Positions 1-9,519 of a DNA stretch of 64,000 nt are shown here, piece by piece (the first letter of the stretch is position 1; every line of letters begins with the position of its first letter). The position numbers were made by a program, and so were the translations under genes. The DNA comes from Panax quinquefolius (lineage: Eukaryota; Streptophyta; Magnoliopsida; Apiales; Araliaceae), in contig CM035162.1 of NCBI GenBank assembly GCA_020205615.1, positions 30,234,681 through 30,298,680 of the forward strand, written 5' to 3'. The notes beneath the pieces are model-generated. The model ran no database searches. It was given only the letters and a program-made list of their open reading frames with translations, and was not told the DNA's origin.

Positions 1-618
1 TCATTACACGATTTTTTCTTTATCGAAGCAATAATTCATATTATCTGAATAATATTATTAGATAACATTATTGGCAATGTCTAGAAAGTTACTCGCCCAG
101 GAGAGGTTTGGTCACCTAATCATACGCAAGAAGAAGAAATTCTTATTGAAAGCCCTCTCTTCACGGGAGCCGTCAGTTTGTCAATATTGTGATTCTCGTA
201 ATATTATTTGTGAATAATTAATTATTGATTTATATGATGAGGAAAATATTGATTTTATGTGGATATAGATGGAGAAAATTTTAAAATGACAATTGTTGAA
301 AATTAATATTTTATCTTTTTCGATAAAATAATTCATTTAAATATATTATTTTAATAATATATTAATTTAGTAATATTTTACAAACGAATGTGGGATATAT
401 GAGTATCTGAGGAGGAAGAGTATTTTGTGTTGCAATAAATGTTTAAAACATGTTAAACATGTCTGCATGGACCCCATTTATTGATCTGGAATTTGATTAT
501 AGCACAATAAAATCGGTAGTTTTGTGGATTTCGGTCAATTTCTATTTGGAATTTGGAAAAACTTTCTTCTGCAAAGTTGTAGAGAATTGAATTTCCTATA
601 AAAACTCGCAATATTCGA
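1..618 (+). mobile_element. Truncated family C gypsy LTR, + orientation
   Basis: This stretch matches the middle of the family C LTR as seen at 55466-56080 and 62265-62880. It shares the block around TCTAGAAAGTT, the GAGAGGTTTGGTCACC block, the ATGATGAGGAAAATATTGAT block and the GAATTGAATTTCC block. The window starts inside the LTR, so its 5' end is not seen. On the right it stops at about 610-621, just upstream of where the TATA box should be, and joins minus-strand pol sequence of element E1. It holds no coding sequence. Confidence 0.8.
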
Positions 619-2206
619 ATTTCTTCAACTTGACATAAAGCTTGTATTCACGAAGCTTTTGGAGTGTCAGATCAATTTTGTGGCTATCTTTTCCTAGTAA
701 AATATTGGAGTTATGTTCTATGAAGTTTCTTTGTGATAGTATGGGGAGACATTGAAATTTATTGGATTAAGGTTTGCAATAAGGGATGATTGATTTATTA
801 GATGATTAGATAGTAGGTGATGAAATTCAATTGATTATTGGAGATCTTGAATGGTTGTAGTTTGCTTATGCAGATGGTGAAATATGTGACTTAGAGTTTG
901 GTATGATGATGAGGAGATATTAGTAGTAAAAATATTTTTGGTGTAATATTATTGAGAACTAATTTAATTTGAGGTTATTATATTTTGAAGCTCATGATCT
1001 TCACGGCTTTTGGAATAAATAAGGATGTCATCAATAAAGACGACCATAAAGTGATCCAAATATTCCTTGAATACTCGGTTCATCATATCCATTAAAAGCG
1101 GCGAGGGCATTAGTCGATCCAAAGGACATGACTAGGAATTAATAATGCGTCTTGGGAGTTCTCCAAGTCTTTGGAATGTCATCGGTTCTAATCTTCAATT
1201 GGTGATATCCGAAACGAAGATCAATCTTTGAAAAGAATTTGGCTCCTTCGTTGGTCAAACAGGTCATCAATACGCATGGCGATGGGGTACCTTATTTTGA
1301 TGGTGACATGATTCAACTCCGATAATCAATACAAAGTCTCATACTCCCATCTTTCTTTTTTCACGAATAGAATCAGAGCACCCCGAGGAGACGTCTTGGG
1401 ACGCGAATAAAGCCGGTGTCTCAACAATTCTTGCGGTTGGGTCTTTAACTCCCGAAGTTCAACAGAGCCATTCGATATGGGGCTTTGGATATGGGTTTAG
1501 TACTAGGTTCAAGGTCGATACAAATTCAATTTCACGCTCCGGGGTAGGCCAGAAGTTCTTCGAGGAATACGTCGAAAAATTTATTAACAATAGAAATATC
1601 GTTCAAAACGGCGTATTTTTGTTTAAATCATGACATGAGCTAAGAAAGCTTGACATTCGCTTTTCAATAAACGAATAGCTTTATGGCTTGAAATGACCGT
1701 GATTGATTTTAATGGTTTGGTCGCTTGAATTCGCATAATAGGTTGGTTAGGAATATGAAAGCTAACAACTTTAAAATAATCAATTTTGCATGATGAGTAG
1801 TTAACCAATCAATCCACAGAATCACGTCAAATGCAAGTATTTTTTCAATGAAATAAGATCGACGAGTAATGTGAGGGTACCAATTTGAACCAAACAAGAC
1901 TTATAAACAATGGATGAAATGAAGGTTTCTCCCAAATCGGAGTTTCTACAGATAAGTCAAAGTCTAATTTCTCCAGAGTCAAATTTAATCGTTGAGCCAA
2001 GTAGGAGAAATAAAAGAATGGGTAGAACCCGGTATCAAATAAAGTATAGACTTATTTAGAGTTTATAATAAGCTTACCCGTGATGACCTCATTCGGGTTC
2101 CTTGCTTTCAGGAGGTCACAACAAACGCCTCCCTTGCACTACTGGTTTTGACTTTTCCGGGGCCGGCCTTTGGTGCCTCCATCCTAGGCCGATCTTGTCT
2201 TGATGA
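619..2206 (-). pseudogene. pol: E1 pol remnant: protease and reverse transcriptase
   Basis: The pol polyprotein would process Gag-Pol and copy the element RNA into DNA in the cytoplasmic particle. Read from right to left: an aspartic protease active site DTGSTHSFIS at 2006-2036, then a protease C-terminal block (a degraded IDWL motif followed by TTHHAK) at about 1770-1840, then reverse transcriptase. The RT active site [11 protein letters not shown] lies at about 1007-1038, where F-I-D-D replaces the commoner Y-x-D-D, as is usual in plant gypsy elements. At least one frame change is needed between protease and RT, and about 320 bp of unrelated DNA interrupts RT at 668-988. No RNase H or integrase follows. 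Some frameshifts may be sequence errors, but the 3' truncation is clear. Confidence 0.75.
668..988. other. Unrelated ~320-bp insert inside E1 reverse transcriptase
   Basis: In E2 (about 32345-32400) and E3 (about 48300-48355) the RT sequence on either side of this point is continuous: the block CACGAAGCCTTT is followed within about 30 bp by GCTCATGATCTTCACG. In E1 the two blocks are 320 bp apart. The insert is AT-rich, has no ORF of note, and I see no LTR-type ends, terminal inverted repeats or clear target duplication. Its origin is unknown. Its edges are accurate to about 10 bp. Confidence 0.55.
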
Positions 2207-3287
2207 ATGACAAAATCGGGCTAAGTGACCTTCTCTTCCACAATTATAACATGCTTTTAGATGGCATCGCGATTTGGGTGATGTGCCCTCCCCTCGCGCA
2301 TTTGAAGCATATGATAGGTGGTCGTTCTCCTTCCTTAACGGCAGTCTTGGTCTTGGCGTCGCTTTATTATTATTGAATCTCCTCTTGAAATGCCCATTCT
2401 TATTGTTTTGGCCTTGATTACCACCAAGTGGTTACCACTTCGCCATTGATTTCTCCACGCTTGTTGTCACCGCTTCGATGGCGCTTCACCTTTAGTATTA
2501 TCATTTTGCGGTTGCTGCTCTTTTTGGTTGCGTTGTTGACTCGTTATTGCGCTTCCACTAATCGAGCCCCTATTTACAACATCTCAATACAAACACAATT
2601 TATGAGAAATAAGATGTTGGCGTATCTCCTGGCTTCAAACCTCTTAAAAACATCCGCGTCATTCTTTCTTCATTATCCACCAAGTGGGACGCAAACAGAG
2701 GACAACTTCGGCAAACTTTGCTTTGTCTTTGCGACACGGTCATATTATTATGCATTCCAACTTGATGAACTCCACCTCCTTCGTATGACGAATACTTTCG
2801 GAAAGTAATTGTCGTTGAATAGTTCTTGGAACTTCTCCCAAGATATTTTCATCAAGGTAGGTTGAGTACGCTTTCGATTCTCCCAGTAATCCTCTCCTCA
2901 ATATAAAGGCGTGAAGGAACCTTTTACTCTTGGAGCATCCCAAGACATCAAATATCTTGGTGATCTGCTTTATCCATTCTTCCGCCTTAAGTGGTTTGGT
3001 TCTCGATAAACTCCGGTGGTCCCAAACTCCTTAAACTGCTTTAGCGGTGACCGTCCGAGAGTTTCCGCTTTTTCCACCTATATTTTGGACGAGAACCGCT
3101 CTCTTTCTTTGTTGGATGAATTGCATAAAGCCTCACGAACATTTGATCATTCATCATTTTAGTCAAGTGTTGTTTTTTTGTATGAGGATTGTCGCTTTAC
3201 GATGCACATTATCCACGATTATTGATATGTGGTGAATCAACGATCATCACGTGCTCCATTGTTATTCTCAATATTCTCGGATGTCAT
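2207..3287 (-). pseudogene. gag: E1 gag remnant with zinc knuckles
   Basis: Gag would form the cytoplasmic particle and bind the genomic RNA. The ATG at 3287-3285 opens an M-T-S-E-N-I start, matching the M-S-T-E-N-I start of E4 gag. The retrotransposon Gag core lies at about 2740-2943, with the sequence SESIRHTKEVEFIKLE also seen in E3. Near the C terminus two CCHC zinc knuckles lie side by side. One at 2211-2254 is complete (CYNC, four residues, H, four residues, C). The other, at about 2265-2310, begins CFKC but its last cysteine is not readable. Several frameshifts break the frame. The leader between 3287 and the PBS is about 170 bp. Confidence 0.7.
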
Positions 3288-3455
3288 TTTTAGATACCGC
3301 CAAAAAAACAAAGGTTAATTGACATGTAACATATAATCCTTAAATTAATTTGAGCCAATTAAATACCACATAAACTTGGGTAGGTCATACTAATGCGAAA
3401 TTCTCCGCTCTCCCTCCTAGTATTATTCTCACATCTTAGCCAGGGATCATATCCC

Positions 3456-3470
3456 TAAGCTCTGATACCA
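3456..3470 (-). promoter_or_regulatory. E1 primer-binding site (initiator tRNA-Met type)
   Basis: On the minus strand this reads TGGTATCAGAGCTTA, starting two bases inside the 5' LTR end (ACA, then GT). TGGTATCAGAGC is complementary to the 3' end of plant initiator tRNA-Met and is the common primer site of plant LTR retrotransposons. It fixes the LTR/internal boundary and the element orientation. Confidence 0.85.
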
Positions 3471-4980
3471 ACTGTGACGCCCCCAAAATTAGGTATACAT
3501 CACCCATCTTGAGTCACCAGATATATGGTACAAAATTCAAATACAACTTAATAATACAATTGTCGTGTACAATACGACAAAATTTAAACTATGAGTTTGA
3601 ATACAAATATTGTCTACTAGAGAGTATACAAACTTAAAAGGAGTTCTCATTACAATTATTATCACACTATATCACGAATAGTGAGGACTACTAATGCACC
3701 ATCTCTAGACCATCACTCCGCTTCCCGACTCGTCCCAAATATATTCTCATTTCACAAGAGAACGGTGAAAAGAAAGGGTGAGCTCAACTAGCCTAAGAAG
3801 AAATATTATGACTAAGATAATGCGAAATAAATTATCATTAGCCTTAAATGATGTTAAACCGATACAATATAACAAACATCAAGTTTAATCTGCGATTGGA
3901 ACAAAGCAATCCATTAAAAGAGTCAAGAGAAGAATAAAATCTACTATCTTTTATGATTTAAAAGGTTTTTCATCACTTTTATCACTGGGACTCAACTTAA
4001 TAAATAATCCACATCATCGAATCACCCCTGCACTACGGCCAAGGATATTCTTTAGTATAACAACCACAATTATCCATTCACTACGGGCCAAGAATATTTG
4101 TGTATTCATTAATGGTCATGATCATGCCAACAACATTCCATCAATGCACTACAAGCCAATGAGGACTTTTGCCACATCATTTGTAACATTACGGTCATGA
4201 TTACACCGAATAATCCCTGGTCATAATCATACCAAGTCCATCTATGCACTACTTCGCCATGTATTTATGACTTTCAATAAAATATAAACATGAGGATGAT
4301 GACAATGATATAAGAATTCATAAAAAAAGTTCAAGAATTAATTTATCCAGAAACAAATAACGTCCAAACTGTCAACATGATCTTTCGCTTTGTAGAGTAA
4401 AATTCAAGAATGCTCGGAAGAATATTTCCATAAAAGATATCTTTGGATGAAGCTTGAAATATCAAGGATATTCAACTAATTTTATGGAGTATAAATCAAA
4501 GTTTTAACTATCCTGAGTATAATAAAGAATGGAATAACAAAGAAATCACCGTAAATGCGATAGACGCATACAGGCGGAGTTATTCCAATGAATAATAAAT
4601 AACGGAACCAGGTCGCCAGAAAATGCCTGATGGCAGGATATTCCAACGAATAATAAAGAATGGAACTGTGTCCAGCGTAAAGCGCGCATTGCACGAGATA
4701 TTCAACCGAGAATAATAAAGACTGGAATAACGAGAAGAATTTCACCAAGTATAGGGTAGCCTTGCGCAGTTATCTGAGTTATTCCAATGAGAATAATAAA
4801 TAATTGAATAATGTAAGTTCTCTTCATGAATTCAAAAGAAATAACACCTTACATTAGTAGGAGATTGAATACTGCAAAGAGTGTAGTAAATGTATCACTC
4901 TTCTTCTTTCTCTCTTATTCTCTTTATACTTTCTCTCTTTATAGCTTGAATGAATTCGTGAAAATAATGAAGAACTAGGC

Positions 4981-4992
4981 CACTATTTATAG
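4981..4992 (-). promoter_or_regulatory. TATA box of the E1 LTR
   Basis: The minus strand reads CTATAAATAGTG, a good match to the plant TATA consensus, placed between the U3 tandem array (5011-5246) and the downstream leader arrays. The same site occurs in the duplicate copy at about 10223-10234. Confidence 0.6.
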
Positions 4993-5010
4993 AAGATTTC
5001 TAGCTTAGCA

Positions 5011-5246
5011 CTTGCAATGTGAAAAGGTGACTGGCAATCGGTGATGTGAAAAGAAAAGTGGTTTGATGCCTGTAATGTGAAACACCAAGTGGTTTGACGT
5101 CTGTAATGTGAAACACCAAGTGGTTTGATGCCTGTAATGTGAAACGACAATTGGTTCGACGCTTGTAATGTGAAACGACAATTGGTTCGGCCTTTGTAAT
5201 ATATGAAGCGGCAAGTGGTTTAACGTCTGGTAAAGGTAATTACTAT
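5011..5246 (-). repeat. 33-bp tandem array in the LTR U3, about 7 units
   Basis: Units carry the core TGTAATGTGAAAC followed by AAGTGGTTTGA or AATTGGTTCGA, repeated every 32-33 bp. On the minus strand, which is the sense strand of the LTR, the array lies directly upstream of the TATA box, the usual place for LTR enhancer repeats. A 93-codon open frame on the minus strand is a by-product of the period being 11 codons; I do not read it as a gene. The duplicate copy is at about 10250-10472. Confidence 0.8.
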
Positions 5247-5794
5247 TGGCGAAAGAGACTCTTAGATGATGACATATGGGCCCCATAGAATAACCAAATT
5301 TACCACAAACGTCTCATAATAGACTCTTTATATACATCAAGGATTGAATAAATATTACCACAAATCATTTTATTTTTTAATCAACACATATTTAATCTTT
5401 CAACAATTATTAATCATTAATATTATAACATGTCGTCTCAATTATTGATTTAATAATATAACATATTATCTGATGATCTTTGTGTGATAATTGAATCGAT
5501 AATAAAAGAGATATGATGCGCAATTTAATATAGCAATAATTGAGTATAATCGAGTGACTTCTCATAAGCATCGATATTCAATCTGGTGTCTTCTGTCATG
5601 ACCATAGCGTATTCTTTATACTTTTACTCTAGGGTAGTTAAGCGGTTTTTAACGGTAACACCTCCGCCAGTTATTTTTATAGAAAGATAATTTTGTCATT
5701 TTTAACTACGACAATACTTCCGTTGTGGAATTCCGATGATGATTGTGTCATAACCGTGCGAATATTCTCGATAAAAGAATATTCTCAGCCAATC

Positions 5795-5927
5795 GAATAT
5801 TATATAACCACTTGCTTACTTTGCAAAATTTGTAAATATTACAAAATTTGATATAATGTTATAGTTGTGGATAGTATTTATAAATTTTGCAAAATCGCAA
5901 GTTGTTATATAATATTCGATTGGTGGC
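5795..5927. repeat. Centre of a head-to-head LTR inverted repeat
   Basis: The arms 5795-5848 and 5874-5927 are near-perfect reverse complements: CCAATCGAATATTATATAAC on the left and its complement on the right. A spacer of about 26 bp separates them. Recognisable homology runs out to about 5560 on the left and 6150 on the right before the two U3 subtypes diverge, and resumes in the distal LTR parts. Each arm is a B LTR lacking its first bases. The same centre recurs at about 11035-11170 in the duplicate copy. Confidence 0.8.
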
Positions 5928-6576
5928 GAATATTCTTTTTATCGGAGAATATCCGTGACGACGAATACAATCATTGGTGGACCCAAGTAATGAATTATTG
6001 TCAGATTGAAAAACGACAAAAATATTTTATGAAAATAACGGCGAAGTTTTGAAGTTAATATTGTTGAACTACTCAGTAGTAAAGCGATGTACGCGCGTCA
6101 GATAATAAAGATTACCAATGATTTGATTATTGATGCTTACGTGATAAGTCACCATTTTTGTTTTATTGGTATTATTAATGTAATAAAAAAAAACTTTTTA
6201 TATAAAATGTAATACTTTTATAAAGTTATTCTATAAATAGAATATATTATATTCTATTATGCATAATGTTGCGTAAGTATCCGTAGTGTTTTGCATAGTA
6301 AAATCTTTTTATATAAAATGTAATACTTTTATAAAGTTATCTGTTTTTATTAGACAATAATTAGAATATATTATATTTTATCAATGCATAGTGTTTGCAT
6401 AGTACTGCGTAGTGTTTGTATAGTAAAATCTTTTATAAATTTATTCATTTTATTATATTATAAATAGAATATATTATATTTTATTTAAAAGATTTTGCTT
6501 TAAATATGGACCGGTCAGATTAAAGTAAATCAATCTGGACCGTTCATGAGTTAGTTTCTTATGCGATCCATTCTTC

Positions 6577-6585
6577 TATATAAAA
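6577..6585 (+). promoter_or_regulatory. TATA box of the + strand B LTR
   Basis: TATATAAAA, followed about 25-35 bp later by an AT- and pyrimidine-rich stretch where transcription would start. The hairpin array begins about 150 bp downstream, so it would be in the transcript. Equivalent boxes lie at about 11839-11849 (duplicate copy), 9180-9190 and 14431-14440. Confidence 0.6.
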
Positions 6586-6734
6586 GCTCATTCATTCATT
6601 ATTTCTTACTAATTCATTGAAACTACAGAGAGAGAAACTATAAAGAAAAGAAGAAAAGTGTTCTCGCTTACTTCACTAATTCTATATCCAAAGACTTTCT
6701 TTCTAAGGTAGGGGATATTATTTGTTGTACTTGT

Positions 6735-7345
6735 ATGGAGTATTCTTTCTTTCTTATTAGTGAAGAGAACTTCTATTATTCCATTCTTTATTATTATGTT
6801 GGAATAACTCCATCATGCCAAGTCTGCATATACTTGGTGAAATTCTTCTATTATTCCATTCTTTATTATTATGTTAGAATAACTTTGTTTTATGCGAAGT
6901 CTCGCATACACATGGTGAAATTCTTCTATTATTCCATTCTTTATTATTATGTTGGAATAACTTTGTTTTGTGCGAAGTACCTCATACATGGTGAAATTCT
7001 TCTATTATTTCGCTCTATATTATTACGTCGAATATCCTGTCGGTCTTGAATTTCGCTTTGACACAGTTCCATTATTTATTATTCGTTCTTTATTATTACG
7101 TCGAGAATATCACATACGTCGCTTCTGTGGGACTGATTCAATATTTATTATTACGCCGTAATATCACATGCATGCATTTTACGCCGGGACTGGTTCCATT
7201 ATTTATTATTACATTTGGGAATAACACATGCATGCGATCTATCGCACGCGTGGTGAATCCTTCACATTATTCTATTCTTTATTGTTACGTTGGAATAACC
7301 TATCTATGTGGATTACCACATGCATGGTGAATGATCCTTTGTATT
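6735..7345 (+). repeat. ~75-bp tandem array of double-hairpin units
   Basis: Each unit holds two inverted repeats. Hairpin 1 is TTATTCCA, a loop of about 16 nt, then TGGAATAA (for example 6776-6807 and 6929-6960). Hairpin 2 is TATGCG, a 6-nt loop, then CGCATA (cleanest at 12077-12094 and 12151-12168 in the duplicate copy). The units then run CATGGTGAAATTC into the next. About eight units are recognisable, the later ones diverged. Short open frames rich in Y, F, I and L here are translations of the repeat, not genes. Related arrays are at 12030-12600, 14630-15060 and, inverted, 4500-4800 and 9770-10060. Confidence 0.8.
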
Positions 7346-7675
7346 AATTTTTTATTAAATTGTGAAAATGATCTGTATACGTGGATTACCGCATGGCGGA
7401 CGAAAATCCATTTGCAGTTTTATATATTCTATTATACTCAGTTGGTTAAATCTTTGACTTCTATACTCCATGAAATTAGTGGAATATCCTCGATATTTAA
7501 GCTTCATCCAATATCTATTCATGGAAATATTCTTGAGCATCCTTAAATTTTACTCTGAAAAGAAGGATCATGTTGACAATTTGGACGTTATTGGTTCTGG
7601 ATAAATTAATTCTTGAACTTGTTTTTATTGAATTATTATGTCATTGTCATCATCCTCATGTTTATATTATGTTGA

Positions 7676-8060
7676 AAGTCATCTGTGGCCTGTAGTGCAT
7701 AGATGGACTTGGTATGATTATGACCAGGGATTATTCGGTATAATCATGACCCTAATGTTATAAACGATGTGGTAAAAGTCATCTTTGGCCCGTAGTGCAT
7801 AGATGGACTTGGTGTGATTATGACCAGGGATTATTCGGTATAATCATAACCGTAATGTGATGAATGATGTGGTAAAAAACCTCATTGGCCGTAGTACATT
7901 GATGGACAGTTTTTGGTATGATTATGGCTATGGATTCTCTTCTGACTAAGGGTGCAAGATGAATTGTTTTATGGCATGATCAGATAGTTGATGAAAACAC
8001 GATTATCTTTGGCCCGTGGTGCATGGATAATTCGTGAGTCGTGATCTTAAAGAATATCCT
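7676..8060 (+). repeat. ~110-bp tandem array with CTTTGGCC core
   Basis: Units start near ATCTTTGGCCCGTAGTGCAT, followed by AGATGGACTTGG and an imperfect inverted repeat, TATGATTATGACC against GGTATAATCATGA. Three units are clear and two are diverged. Equivalent arrays: 12945-13335, 15295-15600 and, inverted, 4010-4265. The core is shared with the shorter array of the C and D LTRs. Confidence 0.75.
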
Positions 8061-8633
8061 TGGCACAGTAGTGCGGGGATGATTTAATGATGTGGATTAT
8101 TTATTAAGCTGAGTCTCAGCGATAAAAGTGATGAAAAACCTTTTAAATCATTGAAGATAGTAGATTTTATTCTCTACTTGACTCTTTTAATGGATTGCTT
8201 GTTACAAGCTAGCGATTAAACTTGATGTTTGTTATATTGTATCGCTTTAACATTGTTGAAGGCTAATGATAATTTATTCTGCATTATCTTAGTAATAATA
8301 TTTCTTACTGGGCTAGTTGAGCTCACCCTTTCTTTCATTGTTCTCTTCAGGAAATGAGAACGTAACAGGGACTAGTCGGGGAACAGAGTGATGGTCCTAG
8401 ATGGTGCATTAGTAGTCCTCACTATTCTGTGAAATAGTGTAATAATAAATGTAATGAGGACTCCATTGAGAGTGGATATTGTCTAGAAGACAATATTTGT
8501 ATTAAAACTCTCGGTATGTTTTGTCGTATTTTACACCGGCCATTGTTGTATAATTAAGTTGTATTTGAATTTATGTACCATGTATCTGGCGACCCAAGAT
8601 GGGTGATGTATACCTAATTTTGGGGGCGTCACA

Positions 8634-9419
8634 GGGAATATCCGTATAACGGTACAATCATTGATGGACCCCGCAACGGAATTATTGTCGGATTGAGAAA
8701 ACGATAAAAATATATTTTTATGAAAATAACTATGAAGGAAGTTTTCACCGTTATCTTGTTGAACTACTTTCGGTAGTAAAAGTACGATGTCTGGCGTGGT
8801 TGCATTAGTAGCACTTCGTATTGATTATTGATCTTTCACGTGATAAGTCACTCAGTTTTATTTTATTGGTATTATTAATGTAATAAAATAGAAAATCTTT
8901 TTATGTAAAATAGAATACTTTTATAAAGTTATTCTATAAATAGAATATATTATATTTTATTATGCATAGTGTTTTGCATGAGTGCACTGCATAGTGTTTG
9001 CATGAATGCTGCGTAGTGTTTGTATAGTAAAATCTTTTATAAAGTTATTCATTTTATTAGATTATAAATAGAATATATTATATTTTATTTAAAAGATTTT
9101 GCTTTAAATATGAATGACCGTCGATTAAAGTAAATCATTACGGACCATTCGTGAGTTAGTTACTATGGGTCCATTCTTACATAAATAGAAGCTCATTCCT
9201 TCATTATTTCTTACAATTCACTTTGAAACTCTAGAGAGAAAACTATAGAGAGAAAGAGAAAAGTGTTACTAACTTCTTCACTACTTCTATATCCAAGATT
9301 CTTCTTTCTAAGGTAGGGAATATTATTTGTTGTACTCATAAGGAGTATTCTTTCTTTCTTATTCATGAAGAGAACTTACATTATTCCATTCTTTATTATT
9401 CTATTGGAATAAATTGTAT
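8634..9419 (+). mobile_element. Second + strand B LTR, left contig part
   Basis: Immediately after the LTR ending at 8633, sequence resumes inside another B LTR (GGAATATCCG, about 150 bp in), with its own TATA-like ATAAATAG at about 9181-9188. It is cut by the N gap. The same sequence is found uninterrupted at 13891-16145, where the LTR reaches its normal end. Confidence 0.75.
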
Positions 9420-9519
9420 NNNNNNNNNNNNNNNNNNNNNNNNNNNNNNNNNNNNNNNNNNNNNNNNNNNNNNNNNNNNNNNNNNNNNNNNNNNNNNNNN
9501 NNNNNNNNNNNNNNNNNNN
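9420..9519. other. Assembly gap, 100 N
   Basis: Exactly 100 N, a conventional placeholder for a gap of unknown size. The last 5153 bases before it (4267-9419) match the first 5156 bases after it (9520-14675), so it probably marks two overlapping contig ends that were not merged. Confidence 0.95.

Larger units (their letters stand above)
619..5848 (-). mobile_element. Ty3/gypsy element E1, 3'-truncated
   Basis: Reading on the minus strand, the order is 5' LTR (right side), primer-binding site, gag, protease and reverse transcriptase. This is the usual Ty3/gypsy order. RNase H, integrase, polypurine tract and 3' LTR are missing, because pol stops at about 619 against a + strand C LTR fragment. 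The 5' LTR is family B, unlike E2, E3 and E4, which carry family C LTRs, although the pol sequences are close. The right part of this LTR (from 4267) appears again at 9520-11090 across the scaffold gap. Confidence 0.75.
3473..5848 (-). mobile_element. Family B LTR (5' LTR of E1), minus orientation
   Basis: The right end of the LTR (minus-strand reading) is sharp at 3473, with the terminal motif GGGGGCGTCACA. From there it runs through a leader-type region with hairpin repeats (about 4000-4860), a TATA box at 4981-4992, a 33-bp tandem array in U3 (5011-5246) and an AT-rich U3 to about 5848. The expected LTR start TGTGAGACCCC is absent: the LTR is cut short and abuts a + strand B LTR head to head. 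Its U3 between about 5011 and 5560 differs from that of the + strand B LTRs, so this is a different subfamily. Confidence 0.75.
5849..8633 (+). mobile_element. Family B LTR, + orientation
   Basis: It runs from the inverted-repeat centre to the terminal GGGGGCGTCACA ending at 8633. Compared with the start preserved at 54166, about 110 bp of the 5' end is missing. In order: U3 with AT-rich repeats, TATA box 6577-6585, hairpin array 6735-7345, a second array 7676-8060, a pyrimidine-rich stretch, and the conserved tail of family B, C and D LTRs. No internal region with PBS follows: the next base begins another, truncated B LTR. Confidence 0.75.

Noticed and set aside
5005..5286. Minus-strand 93-codon frame with a repeating FHITGIKPL-like peptide
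   Set aside because: The repeat period is 33 bp, so any open frame yields a repeating peptide. It lies in LTR U3 upstream of the TATA box and is not open through the duplicate copy in the same way.
6735..7330. Overlapping + strand frames rich in Y, F, I and L that look like membrane proteins
   Set aside because: They are translations of the AT-rich hairpin array of the LTR and differ between copies.
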